NCBI GenBank assembly: GCA_964458085.1
Contig: CAYWFF010000038.1
Location: 1-7,838 of the forward strand
DNA: 7,838 nt
DNA from: CAYWFF01 sp964458085
Lineage (GTDB): Bacteria; Patescibacteriota; Microgenomatia; UBA8517
Direction: 5' to 3'
Shown: one piece after another, positions 6,233 through 7,838 of the stretch
Position numbering within the stretch: the first letter of the stretch is position 1
Layout: each line of letters begins with the position of its first letter
Translations under genes and position numbers: made by a program
Notes under the pieces: model-generated
Databases searched by the model: none
Told to the model about the DNA's origin: nothing
What the model saw: only the letters and a program-made list of their open reading frames with translations

Positions 6233-6272
6233 AGCCTGAGTTTAAAATTATTAAATTTTTAGTAATTTATTA

Positions 6273-6302
6273 AGCATACCAGAAATACTGAAAATCTTTC
6301 AA
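6273..6302 (-). promoter_or_regulatory. Promoter of the esterase gene
   Basis: On the minus strand, TTGAAA (6302-6297) and TATGCT (6278-6273) are 18 nt apart, and the -10 box is preceded by TGG, an extended -10. Transcription would begin near 6266, leaving an AT-rich leader of about 34 nt before the GTG. The -10 sequence and spacing equal those proposed upstream of the Tat/C39 gene. Confidence 0.6.
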
Positions 6303-6349
6303 CAATAAAGTTATTTACCTAAAGCAACTTATGGTCATTCTATAAAGTA

Positions 6350-6378
6350 TTGCGAAGCTACCTGCGTAATGCTATAAT
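6350..6378 (+). promoter_or_regulatory. Strong sigma70-type promoter of the rplC-rplD unit
   Basis: TTGCGA (6350-6355) and a consensus TATAAT (6373-6378) are separated by exactly 17 nt. The start point would be near 6385. This is the best promoter in the window and points at rplC, 200 nt downstream. It stands back to back with the esterase promoter. An imperfect inverted repeat (CTACC-TGCG at 6358-6366 and CGCA plus GGTAG at 6384-6396) flanks the -10 box. Confidence 0.75.
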
Positions 6379-6384
6379 TGCCCG

Positions 6385-6463
6385 CAGTGGAGGTAGTTCG
6401 TCAAATAAGCCACGGTTGATAATAGGAAGTGCGTAAACGCAGGCGCCTCCGGCGCCTTTTTTT
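6385..6463 (+). promoter_or_regulatory. Candidate structured leader RNA / transcription attenuator of rplC
   Basis: About 79 nt between the predicted start point and the end of the terminator, without a convincing reading frame. Possible helices seen by eye: GTGG (6387-6390) with CCAC (6410-6413), and TCAA (6401-6404) with TTGA (6416-6419), interleaved so that together they would form an H-type pseudoknot; TGCG-TAAA-CGCA (6430-6441), a tetraloop hairpin; and the terminator stem. GGAGG (6389-6393) is also fully complementary to CCTCC (6446-6450) inside the terminator, a potential antiterminator pairing exclusive with both the GTGG helix and the terminator. This layout is what an attenuating ribosomal-protein leader or riboswitch would have. 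I recognise no known class. If termination is constitutive it would instead yield a small RNA of about 79 nt. Confidence 0.5.
6441..6463 (+). terminator. Rho-independent terminator upstream of rplC
   Basis: A perfect 7-bp stem, AGGCGCC (6441-6447) and GGCGCCT (6451-6457), with a TCC loop, runs into seven T residues (6457-6463). It is GC-rich in an AT-rich surrounding and oriented with the rplC promoter. There is no gene between promoter and terminator, so it acts either in attenuation or to end a small RNA. Confidence 0.85.
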
Positions 6464-6581
6464 GTGGCTGTGAATGAATATACACAAATCCACAGTGTGT
6501 TGGTTATGACGAAGCTGTCAATCTTTTGAATACGATACCATTGCGGGAATTGTTTAAGCATTTGTTTTATTTGCATTATCA
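6464..6581 (+). other. rplC-proximal untranslated region
   Basis: 118 nt between the terminator and the rplC ATG. It contains complementary segments (CTGTG at 6468-6472 with CACAG at 6491-6495) that could form a hairpin, and TTGTTTTATTTG (6562-6573), a U-rich motif also found before other genes here. A TTGTTT (6550-6555) to CATTAT (6574-6579) pair with an 18-nt spacer ends at the start codon and would give an almost leaderless transcript; this is weak. No Shine-Dalgarno and no credible coding frame is seen. Confidence 0.4.
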
Positions 6582-7349
6582 ATGAATACAATTTTAGGAA
6601 CTAAAACAAGAATGGGGCAAACCTACGTAGAAGGAACACAGGTTCCTGTTACCTATGTAAAGGCCGGACCTTGTGTTGTAACCCAAATTAAAAATAAAGA
6701 CAAAGACGGGTATTGGGCAGTACAGCTCGGATTTGACCAAAAACGTACAAAAAATGCCAGCAAGCCGCTTCAGGGTCACCTGCGCGGGTTAATTAAAGAC
6801 AATAAGCTGCCGCGTTTTTTGCGTGAAGTTAAAGTTAAAAGTGAACCAAAGTACAAAGTTGGCGATATTTTGGAAATGAACGATGTTCTTAAACGAGGTG
6901 ATTTAGTCTCGGTTGTCGGAATCTCTAAAGGAAAAGGTTTTGCGGGAGGGGTTAAGCGCTGGGGATTTGCAGGAGGACCCAAAACCCACGGTCAGTCTGA
7001 CAGACAACGCGCACCGGGTTCCATAGGTCAGGGAACCACACCCGGCCGTGTTCTGAAAGGTAAACACATGGCGGGGAGAATGGGAAACGACCAGGTCACC
7101 GTCAAAAACCTGATTATAGTTGAATTAGATAAAGAGACCGGTGAGGTCGCGGTTTCGGGAGCTATACCGGGAAGAAACGGAAGTCTTGTCACAATCAACA
7201 AAATCGGTTCAGGGAAGTTAGATGAATTAGTACAGGAAGTACCGCAGGCACAAATTGTCGAAGGTGAGGAGTCAGAACAAGAAGCAACATCAGAAGGGCA
7301 AAAAAAGGAAGAACCGACGGAAGTGTCAACTAATTCACAAACTGAATAA
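6582..7349 (+). CDS. rplC: Large ribosomal subunit protein uL3, with acidic C-terminal tail
   Basis: L3 is an early-assembly 50S protein whose long loop reaches the peptidyl-transferase centre. The 255-residue product begins ILGTKTRMGQTY and shows VTYVKAGPCVVTQIK, GDLVSVVGISKGKGFAGGVKRWGF, the loop GGPKTHGQSDRQRAPGSIGQ, TPGRVLKGKHMAGRMGN and AVSGAIPGRNGSLV. The GSIGQ glutamine, methylated by PrmB in some bacteria, is present. Typical bacterial L3 has about 205-215 residues; here roughly 38 extra residues follow GKLDELVQEV, rich in Glu, Gln, Ser and Thr (EGEESEQEATSEGQKKEE) and probably disordered. The ATG at 6582 gives the normal N terminus, without a Shine-Dalgarno. It has its own promoter and attenuator-like leader because it is parted from rpsJ. 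rplD follows after 2 nt. Confidence 0.98.
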   Translation: MNTILGTKTRMGQTYVEGTQVPVTYVKAGPCVVTQIKNKDKDGYWAVQLGFDQKRTKNASKPLQGHLRGLIKDNKLPRFLREVKVKSEPKYKVGDILEMNDVLKRGDLVSVVGISKGKGFAGGVKRWGFAGGPKTHGQSDRQRAPGSIGQGTTPGRVLKGKHMAGRMGNDQVTVKNLIIVELDKETGEVAVSGAIPGRNGSLVTINKIGSGKLDELVQEVPQAQIVEGEESEQEATSEGQKKEEPTEVSTNSQTE

Positions 7350-7351
7350 AT

Positions 7352-7838
7352 ATGAAAGTAACAAGCTATACAGTTAAAAATACCAAAAAAAGCACAGTAG
7401 AATTGCCTTTAGAATTAACTGCTGAAAATGTGGAAGCGCTTGTTGCTCAAGCCATACGCGTATACACGGACAGAAATCATCCGGGACTCTCTAAAGTCAA
7501 AACCCGAGGCGAAGTTGTCGCTTCTACAAAAAAGATTTATCGCCAGAAAGGAACCGGCGGAGCAAGGCATGGTGCAAAATCGGCTCCGATATTTGTCGGA
7601 GGAGGCAAAGCCCACGGACCAAAAGGTATTAAACGAGTCCTTACTTTGTCAAAAAAGATGAAACTGAAAGCGCTTGCCGGTGCATTGACGCTAAAAGCTA
7701 AAGAAGGAAAACTGTTTGTCATTGATAATCTTTCAGAACTCACCAAAACCAAACAGGCAGCAATATTTATCAAAGGGATTATTGACGGAGAACAATTCAA
7801 AAAGGATTTACGTTTAATTGTTGCTCTTTCCCCTGAAA
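7352..7838 (+). CDS. rplD: Large ribosomal subunit protein uL4, N-terminal part (3' end outside window)
   Basis: L4 is a primary 23S rRNA binder whose loop lines the exit tunnel; in E. coli it also represses its own S10 operon. The frame gives 162 codons and runs off the window without a stop; full L4 is about 200-210 aa. It starts MKVTSYTVKN, then VEALVAQAIRVYTDRNHPGL, the diagnostic tunnel loop with TRGEVVASTKKIYRQKGTGGARHG (about residues 51-74) and SAPIFVGGGKAHGP, and continues into KMKLKALAGALTLKAKEGKLFVIDNL. The ATG at 7352 lies 2 nt after the rplC TAA, and no Shine-Dalgarno is present, so it is probably translationally coupled. The rplC-rplD order is the ordinary one; rplW and rplB would be expected next. 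Confidence 0.97.
   Translation, partial: MKVTSYTVKNTKKSTVELPLELTAENVEALVAQAIRVYTDRNHPGLSKVKTRGEVVASTKKIYRQKGTGGARHGAKSAPIFVGGGKAHGPKGIKRVLTLSKKMKLKALAGALTLKAKEGKLFVIDNLSELTKTKQAAIFIKGIIDGEQFKKDLRLIVALSPE

Noticed and set aside
6416..6436. A TTG-started six-codon leader peptide within the rplC leader
   Set aside because: There is no ribosome-binding site, it has a non-ATG start, and it shows no repeated regulatory codons.
6385..6463. The leader as SRP RNA, tmRNA or a known riboswitch
   Set aside because: It has a GGAAG string but not the SRP apical loop context, no tmRNA features, and no riboswitch consensus that I can recall fits.
6358..6591. A 77-residue minus-strand frame between the esterase and rplC
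   Set aside because: It runs across the rplC promoter, leader, terminator and start codon, and its translation looks like no protein family.
7537..7800. An 87-residue minus-strand frame
   Set aside because: It is a shadow of rplD, which has the canonical L4 loop in the plus frame.

Overview
The window looks like a piece of a compact, moderately AT-rich bacterial chromosome, most plausibly a Candidate Phyla Radiation (Patescibacteria) genome, perhaps Microgenomates. The evidence is short intergenic gaps, mostly TAA stops, starts with almost no Shine-Dalgarno sequences, and the presence of a CyaB-like CYTH protein, a short TlyA-like methylase and a DUF4342 protein. This placement is inference from gene character; no phylogeny was possible. 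The standard bacterial code fits: EF-Tu, S10, L3 and L4 read through without in-frame TGA.

Layout. Positions 1-2497 (+): the 3' part of tuf (EF-Tu domains 2 and 3), rpsJ (S10), a TlyA/FtsJ-type methyltransferase without its S4 domain, a CYTH-domain protein, and an 85-residue protein of unknown function. Positions 2498-2595: short convergent gap. Positions 2596-6232 (-): reading leftwards, a membrane-anchored LpqC/PHB-depolymerase-type esterase, a DUF4342 protein, a twin-arginine signal ORF, a large C39-like cysteine-peptidase ORF, and a class I SAM methyltransferase. Positions 6233-6581: divergent intergenic region with a promoter for the esterase on the minus strand and, on the plus strand, a near-consensus promoter followed about 80 nt later by a strong intrinsic terminator. 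Positions 6582-7838 (+): rplC (L3) and the 5' part of rplD (L4), which runs off the window end.

Three points stand out. (1) The usual tuf-rpsJ-rplC-rplD order of the S10 operon is broken by about 5.6 kb holding eight or nine unrelated reading frames. (2) The detached rplC-rplD part has its own promoter and a leader that looks like a transcription attenuator, with alternative antiterminator pairing and a possible pseudoknot. This is the best candidate here for an undescribed regulatory RNA. (3) The Tat-signal ORF and the C39-like ORF are in the same frame, separated only by one TGA and 14 open codons, so they are probably one exported protein of about 539 codons that is interrupted by a nonsense codon, recoded, or mis-sequenced.

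The translation genes (tuf, rpsJ, rplC, rplD, and probably the rRNA methylase) form a functional theme at both ends. The minus-strand genes are mainly cell-envelope or secreted hydrolases with no evident tie to translation.
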